A model generated the notes under the pieces. It had not been told where the DNA came from. It ran no database searches and was given only the letters and a program-made list of their open reading frames with translations. Source: Apis mellifera (lineage: Eukaryota > Arthropoda > Insecta > Hymenoptera > Apidae). From it: DNA of 64,000 bases. Positions 50,473-64,000 of this stretch are shown here, one piece after another; the stretch's first letter is position 1; the number at the start of each line of letters is the position of its first letter. Location of the stretch: positions 13,289,086-13,353,085 of the forward strand of contig NC_037638.1 of NCBI RefSeq assembly GCF_003254395.2, read 5' to 3'. The translations under genes were made by a program, and so were the position numbers.

Positions 50473-51960
50473 ATTAATTCGATAGGAGAGATTGGAATTA
50501 AAAGATTCGAAGATAAGATGTTATATTTTTAAAATAAATAAAAATAATAGATGTTATGCTTTCATTATTGACATGATTTTATATTGACATCCATTCTCAT
50601 CGTCGATCACACCACTTTATCATTCATTTTATCTGCAAAAATGAATCTGAAACTTTACATAAGATCTAATATGTATAGGATCTATATGTAAGATAAGGAT
50701 GTGTATAAGATATGTTCCTGATAAATTGGCATCTAGAGAATACAAGCAGTAAACTATTTACTTTATCAAATAACATATTGGCATATATATTATATAATAT
50801 TGATGGTAATTAATAAATATGATGAATTCAGTTAGAGTTAGAGAGAATTGTAAAAAAAATGTGACTCGATTATATATTTGTATTTTATTTCGGTCTATTC
50901 ATAAGTATAAAAAATAAAATAAAAAAAGAAAATGCTAATAATTGATATTTATGAATCAAATTACATTTAAAAATATGTTGTAATAGAAAATATAATATAA
51001 TAAGTCAATAAACGGAATATTCCTGACAAATTATATATATTGATGAGAATTAATTATTAACATGATGATAACTTGCCTTCATATAAAAAAAATATATAAA
51101 TATATAAATTATTTTTGTTATTCTAATCATCTAGAAATTTTAAAATTTATCTTTTCTTATAAACTTTATTTTATTCTTTTACATTTTTTTATTTTATTTT
51201 ATCTTATTTTATTAATAACTTATTTTATTTTATTTATAACTTAAGTAATTATTAGATTATTATTAGATTAGATTACAATTATTATCATTAGATTATTTTT
51301 ACTAAATTATTAAAAAATTATTAAACTATTAACTATTAATATTAAATTATTAACTATTATTAGTATAATTTGAAACTAATCAATAGATTATTGTATTTAT
51401 ATTTGAAATTATTTCTTAATAACAATTTACAATTCAGTAATAATCAATTTCATGACAAAATTTATTGTTCCACTTCAACTAGTTATAAATAAGTGATTTG
51501 CAACGAAAAATCTATTGTTATATATTTATATATAAATATATTATTATAAATATATAAATATATAAATTAAATATTATGAATTTTTTAATATTAAATATAT
51601 TAAATATTTTAAAATATAATAAACTTAATATTGAGTTATTCAACTCAAAAAAAATAATTACATTATTTTTTTATTTATTTATTTTATTATTTATTATATT
51701 ATTTATTTATTTAATTTATTTTTTTTATTTTTTTGTCAAAATCAAAATTTTTAATTTCCAGTTTCCATTATATATATTAATCTATGTTTAAAATGTGTTT
51801 AAATTTATGATAATGTTTTGTTCTGTCATTTTTTGATAATTTTTAAATTTTTAAAACAAACAAAGTTTTTTTTAGATTAATAACAAAGATAATATGTTAA
51901 AAAAAATTTGCTTCCATTTTCTATATTTTCAGATTACGATTTCGTTGAAATATGTTTAAT

Positions 51961-54900
51961 TTCTTTAAGGATTTAATTGAATTATAATTGGAAATTATAA
52001 TTGCTGTTAATATATATTGCAATTAATTTACAAAAAATTCCTTTTCAAAAAAAGTAATAAAAGATTGCAAATAATAAAGGAATTCAAACTCTATTTTGTA
52101 AAATATCAAAGTTATTAAATTTTCTAAAAAATTTTCCTAAAATATCAGTTAAATATAATTAAAAAAAAAAATTAATAAGAAATTATATTTTAATTAAAAG
52201 ATTTATGTCTCTTAATTATTATTATACTATTTTTCAAGAAATGTATAAAATTAATTCTTAGAATAAATTTATAAATATTCATATTATGAATAATTTCATA
52301 ATTACTTATAAATTCTAATACATCATTATTTTAAAAAAGTTTGAAATAAAATGAAAAAAATTCATGCATTATATTTATTTTTATTATATTATATTTTTTC
52401 ATATTATAGATGTTCATTTAAAATTATTAACTAACGTCTTTTGGTTATTAAAAAAATAATACATTATTAGATATGTTAAATTTTTTAATTAATGTATGCA
52501 AACTTAAATATTTTAAAGTCTATTTCTATAACTGAATTTTACATGATGCTTGATTATATTATAAATATAAAAATAAAAATTTTTTTCTAAAGATAATGTT
52601 TAATATATAACAATTTTGTAAATCATTATAAATTACAAAATACAAAGAATATTTTATATTTTCATACATAAATTTTAAAATTTAATAAGTTCTTCGGTTT
52701 CTAAGGTTAAGAATAAAAAGAATATTTTTTTGAAGGTTTTTAGTTTACATAAAAATAAAAATAATATTATTTTATAATATTAAATTTTTTTAAAACTAAT
52801 AAAAAAGTTTTTTATACAATTTGAATTTTTAATAATTCTTATCTTAAAGATAGTATTAAATAAAAATTAATTTTATGATATTTTTTTTTCAAGTTATGAT
52901 TAAATTACTTTATCTCATCGTTGTTTCAACATCAGAAATATAGTAAAGTTATCAATATCGATAAACAACTAACTTGGAAGCTACTATTTGGAAACAAATA
53001 CTTCATTGGTCTATATTTTTCGAAAACTTGATCAAAACATGTTTTCGATTTCTTGAAAGGAATCCTCATATTCTAACGATGATTCTTTTTGATGATAGTT
53101 TCGATCATCGATTAGAATTGCAACTATTTTATTATTTATTTACCAACTTCACTTCTTTCAAACTAATTTAACGTAACTACTGTTTGAAATAGTTCTGAAA
53201 CATTATGAATTATGTGTTATTTTTTCCAAGTTTATTATGAAATCCTTCAATCATACAAGTGTTCTATTTATTTTCAATCGCAATTTATTTATTTTAAGAT
53301 TTTAATTACAAAAATAGTATTTATTATAGAACTATTTGTAGGTTGGATAGATATTATCTTATTAAACATTATTTTTATTATCTATAAATGTATTTATTAT
53401 GTATAAAATAAAACAAGACATTATTAAATTAAATTACTAAATTTATCTTACTTTTTATATTTAAAAAATAAAAATTATTAATATTATTTTATTTTTATAT
53501 TTTATATTTTATATTTTATTTTATATATATTAATGTAAATGATATAATCAAATTAATATAGATTATAAAATAAAAATATGATAATATAATTGTAAATTAT
53601 TATATAAATATAATATAAATATCTATGTTACCTAATTATGATTTCTAATTGATTTATATAATTAATTAATTTCTAATTTATATACAATCTTATTTCAAAT
53701 TTTATTTATTTTCAATAAGAAAGTGATAATTAATAGTAATATAATAAGTTAATTTTCATTAAATTATACATATGATAAGAAATTTATAACCTAAAGTTTA
53801 TTACAAATTATATTACTGTTATAAACTATAGAATTATAATGTATAAAATATAGATTATAAACTATAGAATTACAATTAAAAAACTGAACTATCCCTGATA
53901 AAATTCATATTTAATCTCGCTTCAAAAGCTTAATTATGTTTTAACATATGAACACTCCAGATATTTTCATATCCTTATTTATTTCTAATCTAAATTAATC
54001 ATAACCCTACAATGTTTATAACTTAGAAAATCATCTTAAATTCTTAAATCAACATAGGAATATAATTTCATAGAATATAATAGAATTTTCCTAGAAGTTT
54101 TACACTCAAACTATAATTATATAAAATTTTAATCTTTGATATTACGTGAAAAATCTTCTTGTGAAATTTTGTGATGCGAATTGTTTTTTAATCTTAGATA
54201 GAAATATAGCATAATCAGTACGTAATAAGTATAGAGATTGGCTGTGTTCATTGTTTCTACTGTGCATAATAATAAAACTGGAAATTCAAGATATTCTTTG
54301 TTCCTAAGAGACTAATTCTTTCATATTTATGAAATATATACAATGTATATCATATTGTATATATATATATATATATATAATATAGTTTATTTCATATTTT
54401 AGAAGAAACTTTCAATTAAATATCTTTTCATTAAGATATTTCAATTATATATAAATTTAAAAAACTTCATGAAATGATCGTAGATATAAGAGTCAAGAAT
54501 GCTAAATGAAGATTTCAAAGAAAAAATTATTTATAAGTGATGAGATATTCATTTGAGAAGATTGTGCATAAAATTATATTTTGATAAAAAATCTACGTAT
54601 ATAAATAGTAATTAATTATCTAATTTTTTAAACACTTAATTTAACACTTAATAATTATTAATTATCTAAATATTAATTCTTAATAAATGAATAATAAATA
54701 AATAAATAAAAGAATTATTTACAAAAAGACACATCGATTTTAATAAAGTTGTCAGAAACATGAATAACTTTTCTCTTTCTCTATATATGTATATATAATC
54801 TTAATATTTTTGTGGAATTTTTGGAGAATTAATTTAATATAATAATTTAATTTAATATAATAATTAAATCAAAACAAATAGAAAAATTGATATAAAAAAT

Positions 54901-57900
54901 GTCAATTAAAGATTATTTAAGTTAATTTATTAAGATTATTTAAGTTATAAACAATTTAAATCTGTATTAGATAAAATAGAATGAAGATAAAGCGAAACAA
55001 TGATGCGATAAAATCTATGTTTTGTTTTATTTATTGTAATTATTTATAATTTAATAAATAATTTTTACCCGACATTTTTGTATAATTTTCGTATTTGGTT
55101 TAACTTCTTAAATCGATTTTCCAAAAAATGTTTCAAGATATAATATATCCTAATATATTAATATGCTATATATAATATATTATTAAATATTTTATTATAT
55201 ACACTTGAATTTGTATGTTATAGTCTCTAATATAGTCTATAATAATCAAAAAAAAAGGAAACAAATTCTTATAAAAATTTTAGTAAATTATTATTATTAT
55301 AACTATTATTATAAAAATAAAAATATATTACTACATTTCATATAAGTCCACTATCATACTATCATATAAAAAATTTATAATACATATTAAAAAATTGCTT
55401 TCAAAAGTTATTTTTCATAAGTAAATATTGCATTGATAATGAAAGTTAGTTTTTTATCAAATAGTCACTCTAATAATACAATATCTACTTGCGAAAATTA
55501 TTTCTGTAGAGCAATTATCAAAATTTTTATTCTCAAATAAATTCACTTTTGCATAATAAATAATAATTCCAATGGATTTCATGTGCAACATGATAGCACA
55601 AGAATTTACAATATGTGATAATATTGTATTTTTGTATTTTACTTTAGATCATTAAATATTATAATATTTACTCAGAATCAATAATTTTCAAACAAAATGG
55701 AATCTCAATTTATAAAATTATTATGATTAAAAATTAAAAATTATCATGATTATTCTAATTATATTTTTTAAATATAAGAAAAATTTATTTATTAAATAAG
55801 ATATAAAAAATTTTATAAAATCATTAAAATTTATGAGAAAATTATACATTTAAAAATTTTATCGTAAATTTTATAATTTTTTCGCAATTCTGACAAATTA
55901 TAAAATTATTTTTTCAAATAATTTTTTTTGTAAACTAATCGTTATAAAATTTAAATCATTTAATACAATATCATTTTTAAAAAAATTATTTATAAGAGCT
56001 ATTATATTTATAGTAATTATTAAACCATAAAGCATCTGTGTACTAAGTATTAGTTGCAAAACATATCATAGTCATTTCAAGAATCCGAAATCTATAAGTC
56101 GATCGATCTTCATTGGAGAGACTATAATTTTATTTCTTATTTCTTATTTCTAACATAAAACTAGATTAAATTAATTTGAAATGAGATTTGATCAAAATAT
56201 GTTATTACATAATTTATTTGTTATATCCTTTAATACTCATACCTGTTTATGAAAGAGAACTAAGCAAATATTCGCGAATCTATAAACAACCACCTGTTAT
56301 ACAAATCGGGAATAGTCGAACAAATACGACGAAACAATCCCGTGTATATAGCGAAACATATTGGTATATGTTAAACTGGAACTGGAACAAGCATGAAACT
56401 AGAAGACTAATGCAGTGACATGGATACTCTTATCGACAGTTCCAAAGATTTTAATGGAATCTGAAATAGATATATATAATTGAATGAAACAAATAATAAT
56501 TTTTAATAATTATTTACTAAAAGAATACTCTCCAATCTTGATGATTTTTTAACATATAATTAAAATCATCATTCTTAATCATGTTATGAAGATTCTAATT
56601 AGCGATCGTTGTTCATTAAAAAGTTATTAAAAAATTTTTCTTAGAAACTTTTAATTAGTTTTAATCGTGTTTATTGCATCAGATAATTAATGGCCAGTTT
56701 CTTCAGAGTAGTTAGATTAAGAGAATTAATCTAAACTCAATGCAAATTATTAAATTAATTAATAGTTAAATGAATTTTTATTTAATTTTAATTTGAGGTA
56801 AAATTAATATAAATTAATTGATCTTAAACAAACATTTTATTTAATTTTGTTTTCAAGATTTATATTTGATTTAGATTAGATTAGATTATTAATTTAAAAA
56901 AAAAATAGTCTTATCTAATCTAAAATTATTTTAAACAAAAGAATTAAAATTTGTTAATAAACAACGTTAATAAACAATCAAATAGAAGCTTCAGCACTTA
57001 TACTATTCAATACGATGACTTTAATATATTAATTGATCGGAAAGTAGTATTTTTTTTTTGTTATCCATAATTTCAAATAGTGAACGAAAGTTATTTTTTT
57101 ATCGATATATAAGCTATTAAAATTTGAAAAAAAAAATTATTTGATATATTGTTCATAAAATATTTAGAAATTATTTTCATTGATTTTTTTTTATATTCAA
57201 GTAATTTTGAATAAAGAAATTTGATATAAATTAAAAAAAATTCAAATCATTTTCAAGAATTTATAATTCGCTTATTTGCATTGAATACATTGTTTTGCAT
57301 ATTTATTTTAAGATATGAATAAATTCATAATGTAGATTTTAAAATAATTTTTACATACATTAAACATAATACTTAATATTAATATTAATATAATAATTTT
57401 TATAATTTAATATTATAATTTTTACGCAAATTTTAAATTATTTTTTACGAAATCTGAAAGATTAACATATAAGCGTTCATATAATTTTTTAATTCTATCT
57501 TTATGTTTAAACTATTGTTTTACTTAGCCATATGTTTTGCTAACTAATTGATTATAATTATATAAAATATAATATTATAAAATATTATATAACAGTTATA
57601 GCATTTTTGTCAAAAAATTTGACAAATTTGATCTGACACCAATAAATGCACAATATGTAAACTTTGACACACGTGTTATTTTTAAAATTATTCACATTAT
57701 TAGAAAATGATACAGTTTTAATTTTTCTATTCCATTATACTTTGAGCTTCTAAATATTAAATAACTTCCAAATATTAAGATGTTTTAGATATTTATTTTA
57801 TAAGTTGTTCTAAATATTTTTTAAATATTTTTAATTATTAAATATAAAATATTAAAAAATATGAAAACATTTTTTTATGATTTAAATTACAATATTTTTT

Positions 57901-59745
57901 AAATTAAAAATTTTTCGATATAAATAATTAATATATTTTTTTAATAAATAACAAGTTATATCCATTAATACAATAAAAATTATGATTCTATTTAAAAAAT
58001 TAAAATTGATCTATATGATCTCCATATGTTAATTTATTGAAAATTATTAAAATTAATAGTTCCTCATTTATAATAACATTTATCAAAATATATTTTTGAT
58101 AGGATCAATTTTTTATGTTTATTTTGATTTTATAAGATAAATAAGATATATTTATATATGAAATATTGAAATTAATTCGATCTTATATTAAAAAAAAATA
58201 ATTAAAAAAGAATAAGGTTATAGATATTTATAAATAATCAATAATAACAGTAATAAGTATTAACAATAATTTTATAAATGATACGAAGTGAAAAATAAAT
58301 AATAGATGAAAAATATAAAAAAAATTTTTATTATTTTAATTCAATTCAATCTGAGATTATTAATTTATAAAAGAATTCAAGATTTTTTCATATCAGCGAC
58401 GGAAGATAGAGTAAAACACTAAATTTATATCACCAATTTGGCCAACCAATTCACGAGACTTTTGTATTCTAATTAATTGATCCGAATTCAAAAGTCTCGT
58501 TATAAATATAGAGAACAAGATTTCAAATTCACTATAGTGAATTTTGAAAATCAAACGGAAATTGTTTTATTTCCTTTTAACTTGAATGATTAACTTGAAC
58601 ATTCTTTTTAAATCGAATAATTTCGAATCGAAAAAAAATTTGAAAAGAGCTCGAAGATATAATAAATTTATCTTTCGATACATTTTATTTCTTATATCTT
58701 ATAATGATTAATTTTTACTTTTTAATAATTATTATAATATACTATGAAATTAAAAAATGTTGTGTAAATATTTATGAAAGTTGAGATAATATATATCCTA
58801 ATAGTATTTTATAATGGACTTTATAATTATTTTCATCTTAAAAAATTACAATTATGATAAAGTTATTTTTTGATTAAGTTATTTTAATTTTATTTTATAA
58901 ATAAAAATAGAAAATATGTATTGAATAAAGAAATGAATCAATATAAGAAAATATTATATTTTTTATATATTTTTTATTTATATATGATATGGCACGAAAC
59001 ATAAAATAACATTATAGTATTAGCTTAGTATTATCTATAACACAGTATTATGTTAATCTAAAAATATAATACAAGTTATAGTTTTGACAATCTTGTTTAT
59101 TAATGATACTTTATAATAACTAAAATTAATTACTAAAATAAATAATATATTTATTATCTTACTTATTATCTTACTTTATCGATTGTAAAGACTGTATTGA
59201 TACTGTATTTAATAAAAATCATAAATAATAGAAATGTTCATATTTTATAAAATTTGTATAAATTAAATAATTTTCAAAAATATATGAGATATAAATAAGT
59301 CTTATTTTTTCTAATTTCTTTACATAAAAGAAAATTTCTTTTGAATTTTTGTAAATTATATTTTTGTAATTTTGCTGATAACAGGATCAGTCACTTTTCA
59401 TAATATTCTATATACGAAAGTCGCTGAAGATGCTGAAGATGCTATAATTATATAAATTATATATATATAAATTAATAAATCATATATATATATAAATTAT
59501 ATATGAATTATATAAATAATCATAAAAAGTATAAATAATATAAATATGAAAAAAAAAATATGAAATGAAAGAGAAAATAGCTTAAAAGTTAAAATACACA
59601 TATTGAATTTTATTATGTATAAGAGGATTTTTTATTACCATTAAACATAATTACAAGATATTTTCGAGGCATTTTGGAAACTTATTCAATATTTATTATA
59701 ATTAATTTATAAACTAGTAATGTAAATAGCAAATATATTAAATAA

Positions 59746-59784
<39 letters not shown>

Positions 59785-60519
59785 ATATAACGATTCAATA
59801 AAATTTAAAAATCTTTTAAAAATATAAATTTTAAATGATTAATAAAATTAATACAAATTCATTAATTTTTTTTTCTTTATAAACTTTTGCATTTTAATTT
59901 GGAATTTAACTCTCTAGAAATTATTTCATAGAATTGGATTTTATTCAATATGATTATTTTATCTTTTATAAAATAATAAAAATTTCTTATCAAGTGAGTT
60001 ATTGTTAGTTTTACAGTTATAAGAAATATTTAAATGTATTTATAAAAATATAATAAACACTTGTTCATATCTTTGTTCACACCTTGAAGTTTGATCTCAA
60101 GTTTTTAAAATATCATTTCTCTCATAATTAAATTATCTAGTTTTTGTGACCTTCGTGCAATCATTATATAATCTAGAGATCTTGTATTAATCGATTCGAA
60201 ATGTTGTTGAGCCAGATAATAATAAAATAATAAGATAAAAACAATCTTATTAAGATTTTTGAAAATAAATATGTACTTTGATTAAAAATATATATGTATA
60301 TAATACAATCTTTTTTACATCTTTTGTTGTTAATAATCTTTATGAATCTACTATTATAATACTGAAAAATAAGTTCCGTTTTATTATCAAAAACTTTTCT
60401 TCTTCAAATTATAATAAAATCTGCGAGTTTTATATCTACGAGAAAGATTACTAGCTTCTCTTCCATCTTATTTTCGCTCTTTTTTCATTTCTTTTTTAAC
60501 GATAAAGCAATAAACGGAA
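51961..60519. other. AT desert, no gene supported
   Basis: About 8.5 kb. A 65-codon frame at 52974-53171 and a 76-codon frame at 56188-56418 lie in slightly less AT-rich patches, but neither has a recognised domain. (AT)n runs occur at 54356-54378 and 59750-59782. Confidence 0.5.
56521..56900. repeat. Segmental duplication, partner of 33041-33420
   Basis: A copy of the sequence lying 3' of the pseudogene, same orientation. The expected gene body (about 57.0-57.6 kb) cannot be aligned with confidence. Confidence 0.6.
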
Positions 60520-60780
60520 GTCGTCAGAGCATAATTAATGACCGACGAACTTGCAAGAGGTTAGGGAACGAAGTTTTGAAGGCAAGAAGGACAAGCGGCA
60601 GAAGCAAGTCTCAGTTACATTATTAAACAGCATGTCTCAATGAGAACAAGTAGTGGTGGCGCGAATCTCAAACGAGCCAAAGGATTAAAGAGTTGCTAAT
60701 ATCGCGTTAATTGTCCATTGAAAGAGATTCAGACATCTGTTCATAAGAAGATGTCACTCGATATCAGTAAAGATAAGAAA
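60520..60780. other. GC-richer island
   Basis: CpG-containing block (CGACGAACTTGCAAGAGG, GTGGTGGCGCGAATCTC). Frames are interrupted; non-coding element candidate. Confidence 0.35.
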
Positions 60781-61489
60781 TTCATATCGATCCTTCTTAA
60801 ACGGCATTTATGAACATTTCACTTTGATTTAGGCAGAATCTTTTGAAAGTTTTAAATTTTTAAAACTTGAAAATTAAATCACGTATTTATTTGAAAATCA
60901 GGAAATCAAAAGTTTTCTAATTATTTTTTAAAGTATATTTAATTAAAATATTTTTAAAATCAATAAAGTTAATGGAGAAATTTGACTTAAATTTAAATCT
61001 CAATGGATTTTTACATTTTATATTTTTATATATCATATATATCTCTTCAAGAAAATAATTTTTTTTTGAAGAAGAATAAAATATTATTAAAAATTAAATG
61101 AGATTACAATTATTTTTTGTTAATAATGTTTTATTCTTATTTAAAAAATCAGTTTTAAATTAAAATATTTTCAAAGCAAATGAAAATAACTTACATATAT
61201 ATTAAGTTAAGTTAAGAACAATCATATATTATTATTGATTAGATTCATATATTATTTATATATCATATATAATATTATATTTGGATATTAGAATTATACT
61301 AAAAATCTCACAGTTTAATTTGAATGACTTCAATTTGAATTTATATATAAATTATAATCTTTTAACAACAAGAACAGTGTGTATTTCGATTGAATATTTA
61401 AGATATATATATATAGTATATGGTAGTTTTAAATAATAACTTAATTAAATATCTCAACTCCTAATTTATACTGAATGTATTTTCAAAAG
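60781..61489. other. AT-rich spacer
   Basis: Nothing recognised; short (TA)n runs only. Confidence 0.5.
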
Positions 61490-62040
61490 TAGCCGCGTAT
61501 AACTTCTTATTGATTTTCAGAGAGAAAAGTTATTTAATTGGTTTCCTTTTATGCTATCTACTTTTTCCTTATTACGTTCGACAATAGCTAGCTGTTCTTC
61601 TTCTTTTATTTTGTTCGAAACTTTACGAGCAAAAATATCGAAGTGTTTCGACGTCTTCTTGACAGCAAGATCGATAACAGAATATTATCTGAATTTTTCC
61701 TGCAACAAGCCAGACGGCCAAGTTCGGTAAACCTGGCTTATCGAACCCTTCTACCTCCCACTCTTTTCTCTCTTTTTTTTTTTTCTACAATGAAAGAAAA
61801 TGTCGCCTCGATACCATCGATTTCCATTGTATACGCTTTTCGTAAAAAAAAAAAGGAAAAAAGAAAGAAAAAATAATAAAACAAAGAGGAACGGACGATC
61901 CCTTTGTTTTTGTGATTGCATCCGAATAAAATCGAGAATCGATGTTACATTGATCTCTTGTGAAAGACTGGTTTTAGTTATGCGGCTGTTTATGGAAGAA
62001 AATGAGTCATGTGACGCGTGATCAAACGTCAATTTAAATT
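61490..62040. other. GC-richer island with overlapping frames on both strands
   Basis: Frames at 61643-61876 (+) and 61751-62032 (-) overlap across T/C-rich and A/G-rich runs. Neither is recognised. More likely a regulatory or non-coding element than a coding exon. Confidence 0.35.
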
Positions 62041-63319
62041 TCGAAAATTCGACAAAAAATTCATTAATTCATTAAGAATAATAGATAAATATAGATATAA
62101 AATCATATATTAATTATATTTAACTTAATAATTTATATTTGTTAATTTATTAGAAAATTTTAATTTTTTTAATTATATAAGAATATTATGATACTTGATA
62201 AAAAGTTTGATAATAAAAAATTTAATTTTGCAATATTTTCATAAATTATTTGTATTATTTTTATAAATTAAAGATCTTCTTTAGTTATAAATTAAAGATC
62301 TTTCTTTAATTTAATTTGTAATGTTTTGACATAGAAATAGATTAGAAAATAAATCATTTTTTATTTTTTATATTTAATAAATTATTAAATTTTTTATATT
62401 TATATTCTCCATTATAATATGTTCTTACAATGTAAATAATTTAAAAATGAAAAATTGAATCATTTATTAATATAAGTAATTTAGTAATGTATAAATATAA
62501 CATCATTAATATTATTTTGAAAATTTTATTTTTACAACTTGTTTCTTCATATTTTTATTATGTCATTAGGTAAAAATATTTTATTTAACATTTTCATATT
62601 AAAATTATTAATAATAATAAATTTTAATATTAAAATTTTTATATTTTAAATTCTAATCTTTTTAACTTTCTTTTTTTTCAAGTAAAAAAAAAAATATATA
62701 TTTGAGATTTAGAATTAAATTTAATTTACTTTCCTAAAAGTAAAAGATAAATATATAATATATGAAAATGATTATAATCTTAATTTTCATATATTTTCAA
62801 AATGCTAAATATTATAACAAGAAAGTATAAATGTTTTGTGATTTTGATAAATATTACAATTTATTTCAAATTTAATATATAAGAAAACGTGAAAAACGTT
62901 AAGCATATATGCATATATTTCTTTTAATTATTTTCTTTTAAATAAGAAAATAAATATTTTAATAAATAATATTGTTGATTCAAAAATTAACATTAACAAA
63001 GTTATACAATGTACATTTCTCACATTTTAATTTTTTTACCAAATATATCTATATATTGAATTCTTCATTTTAGATATAAAAATGATTATAAAAATTTGAA
63101 AATATAATATATATTTAATATATATATATATATAATATAATAAATATCTTTTGAAAGTATCACTTAATTCATTTCATTCAATCTTTCTACATAAGAGTAT
63201 TATATATCAAAAAGTATAAATAACAAATTACTATTATTTCAAAAAATAATAAAAAATAAAATAATTCTGTATAATATCCATTATATAGAATTCAATAGTC
63301 AATCATTCCTAAACTCATA
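62041..63319. other. AT-rich spacer
   Basis: Low-complexity A/T sequence with a (TA)n tract at about 63100-63136. Nothing else seen. Confidence 0.5.
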
Positions 63320-64000
63320 GTACTTCTCGTTTATCGAGCGTAAAATCCAAAAAGCCAATGTACTTAATACACCACTACCTCCTTCGTACATTTAGCTACA
63401 AAAAGATTCCCCGATCCGTTTAACCGTAGTCCTCAATCTCTTCATCCAAGTCACTTTCCTCGACGATCCATCGTGAAAGGTTCTCCATCCACGAGAGAAA
63501 CCGATACGTCCGTGATGGAACGTGATCAAGATAGGGAGAGAAGGAAAAAACAGTGAAACAGATATAATACTTGTGCAGTCGACAAGATAACCGTTCGAGG
63601 ACAATGTATTTTGTTCGACGTTCGACAAAATCGAATTACAGTCGGATCGGGAGGCGGCCTTTCCTTCCTTTCTGGTTTCAATTGCCGAGCGGCCCCACGA
63701 TTGGACGAGCGCCTCGTAGAAATTAAATAAGCGCGCGCAAACAGAGAACGCAGGAAAGTTCGTTAAAGATAGGGAAGACGGAACCAAACAAGCGGCGCTC
63801 TCTTTATTTCGCCCCCGGATGCAATCGAATATTTTTCTTTTCTTTTCCTTCTTCTTCTCTTTCGTCCTTTTCCTCCTTTCTTCGTTTTCATTTATTTCTC
63901 CTCGTCCGTATACTCAACTCTATGAACCCTACGATTTTATATCTGTCTGCATCTAGGGAATCGGGTAGACGATCAACCGACCTATGTATAACGCCCTTTA
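63320..64000. other. GC-rich terminal region, possible edge of a gene outside the window
   Basis: The longest sustained GC-rich stretch, with CpG clusters (AGGCGGCCTTTCC, AAGCGCGCGCAAAC) and a strong pyrimidine tract at 63830-63905 on +. A 131-codon - strand frame (63392-63787) has no recognised domain. It may be a promoter/5' UTR or an exon of a neighbouring locus; the window ends before this can be judged. Confidence 0.4.

Larger units (their letters stand above)
49336..51960. repeat. Duplicated 5' flank of the 48073 gene (partner 34616-36870)
   Basis: Ordered matches to the flank of the pseudogene and of the third copy, interrupted by microsatellite expansions at 50003-50468. No gene. Confidence 0.6.

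Noticed and set aside
63392..63787. 131-codon - strand frame
   Set aside because: No recognisable domain; lies in a GC-rich region where chance frames are long, and the locus is cut by the window end.
1..64000. Scan for tRNA genes, mariner-type transposons and viral insertions
   Set aside because: No cloverleaf-like B-box context, terminal inverted repeats with a transposase frame, or viral-like proteins were seen by eye; degraded elements could be missed.

Overview
The window is extremely AT-rich insect nuclear DNA. It has short introns with GT/AG splice sites, long AT deserts, many AT microsatellites, small GC-richer islands and no recognisable transposon. The base composition, short introns and a degenerate TTAGG/CCTAA-flavoured tandem repeat fit a hymenopteran, most likely a honey bee (Apis); this is inference. 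No bacterial, CRISPR, tRNA or rRNA feature was seen.

All recognisable protein genes belong to one family: the insect-allergen-related repeat proteins (Bla g 1 / mosquito G12 'microvillar' type), secreted helical lipid-binding proteins of the midgut. From left to right: the 3' part of a + strand copy (1-453); a complete + strand copy (4867-5529); a divergent, apparently membrane-anchored copy on the - strand (6900-7601); a - strand single-repeat copy (13338-13997); a - strand double-repeat copy of 417 aa (22136-23389); and two close - strand paralogues (28932-29823 and 48073-49248). Between these last two lie a full-length decayed pseudogene (33575-34615) and a promoter/exon-1/intron fragment without its coding exon (36880-37055). 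Their flanks at 34.6-36.9, 37.1-37.8 and 49.3-52 kb are recognisably paralogous, so this part grew by tandem duplication. A further partial flank copy is at 56.5-56.9 kb.

The intact genes share an unusual architecture. A tiny first exon follows a TATA box. One intron (244-892 bp where both ends can be placed) ends exactly at the start codon (AG|ATG). One long exon then carries the whole mature protein. In the 48 kb gene the exon-2 ATG has become CTG, and the only possible start is an ATG formed by the last three bases of exon 1. In the 29 kb gene both ATGs are present in tandem.

Four promoters carry the identical 9-mer AATCTTATC (a GATA-factor site) 27-40 bp upstream of the TATA box. This suggests common control by a midgut GATA factor. 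The decayed copies and the 48 kb gene have lost or altered this box.

From about 52 kb to 64 kb no gene is supported. That stretch is AT desert with a few GC-richer islands; the last (63.3-64.0 kb) could be the edge of a gene outside the window.
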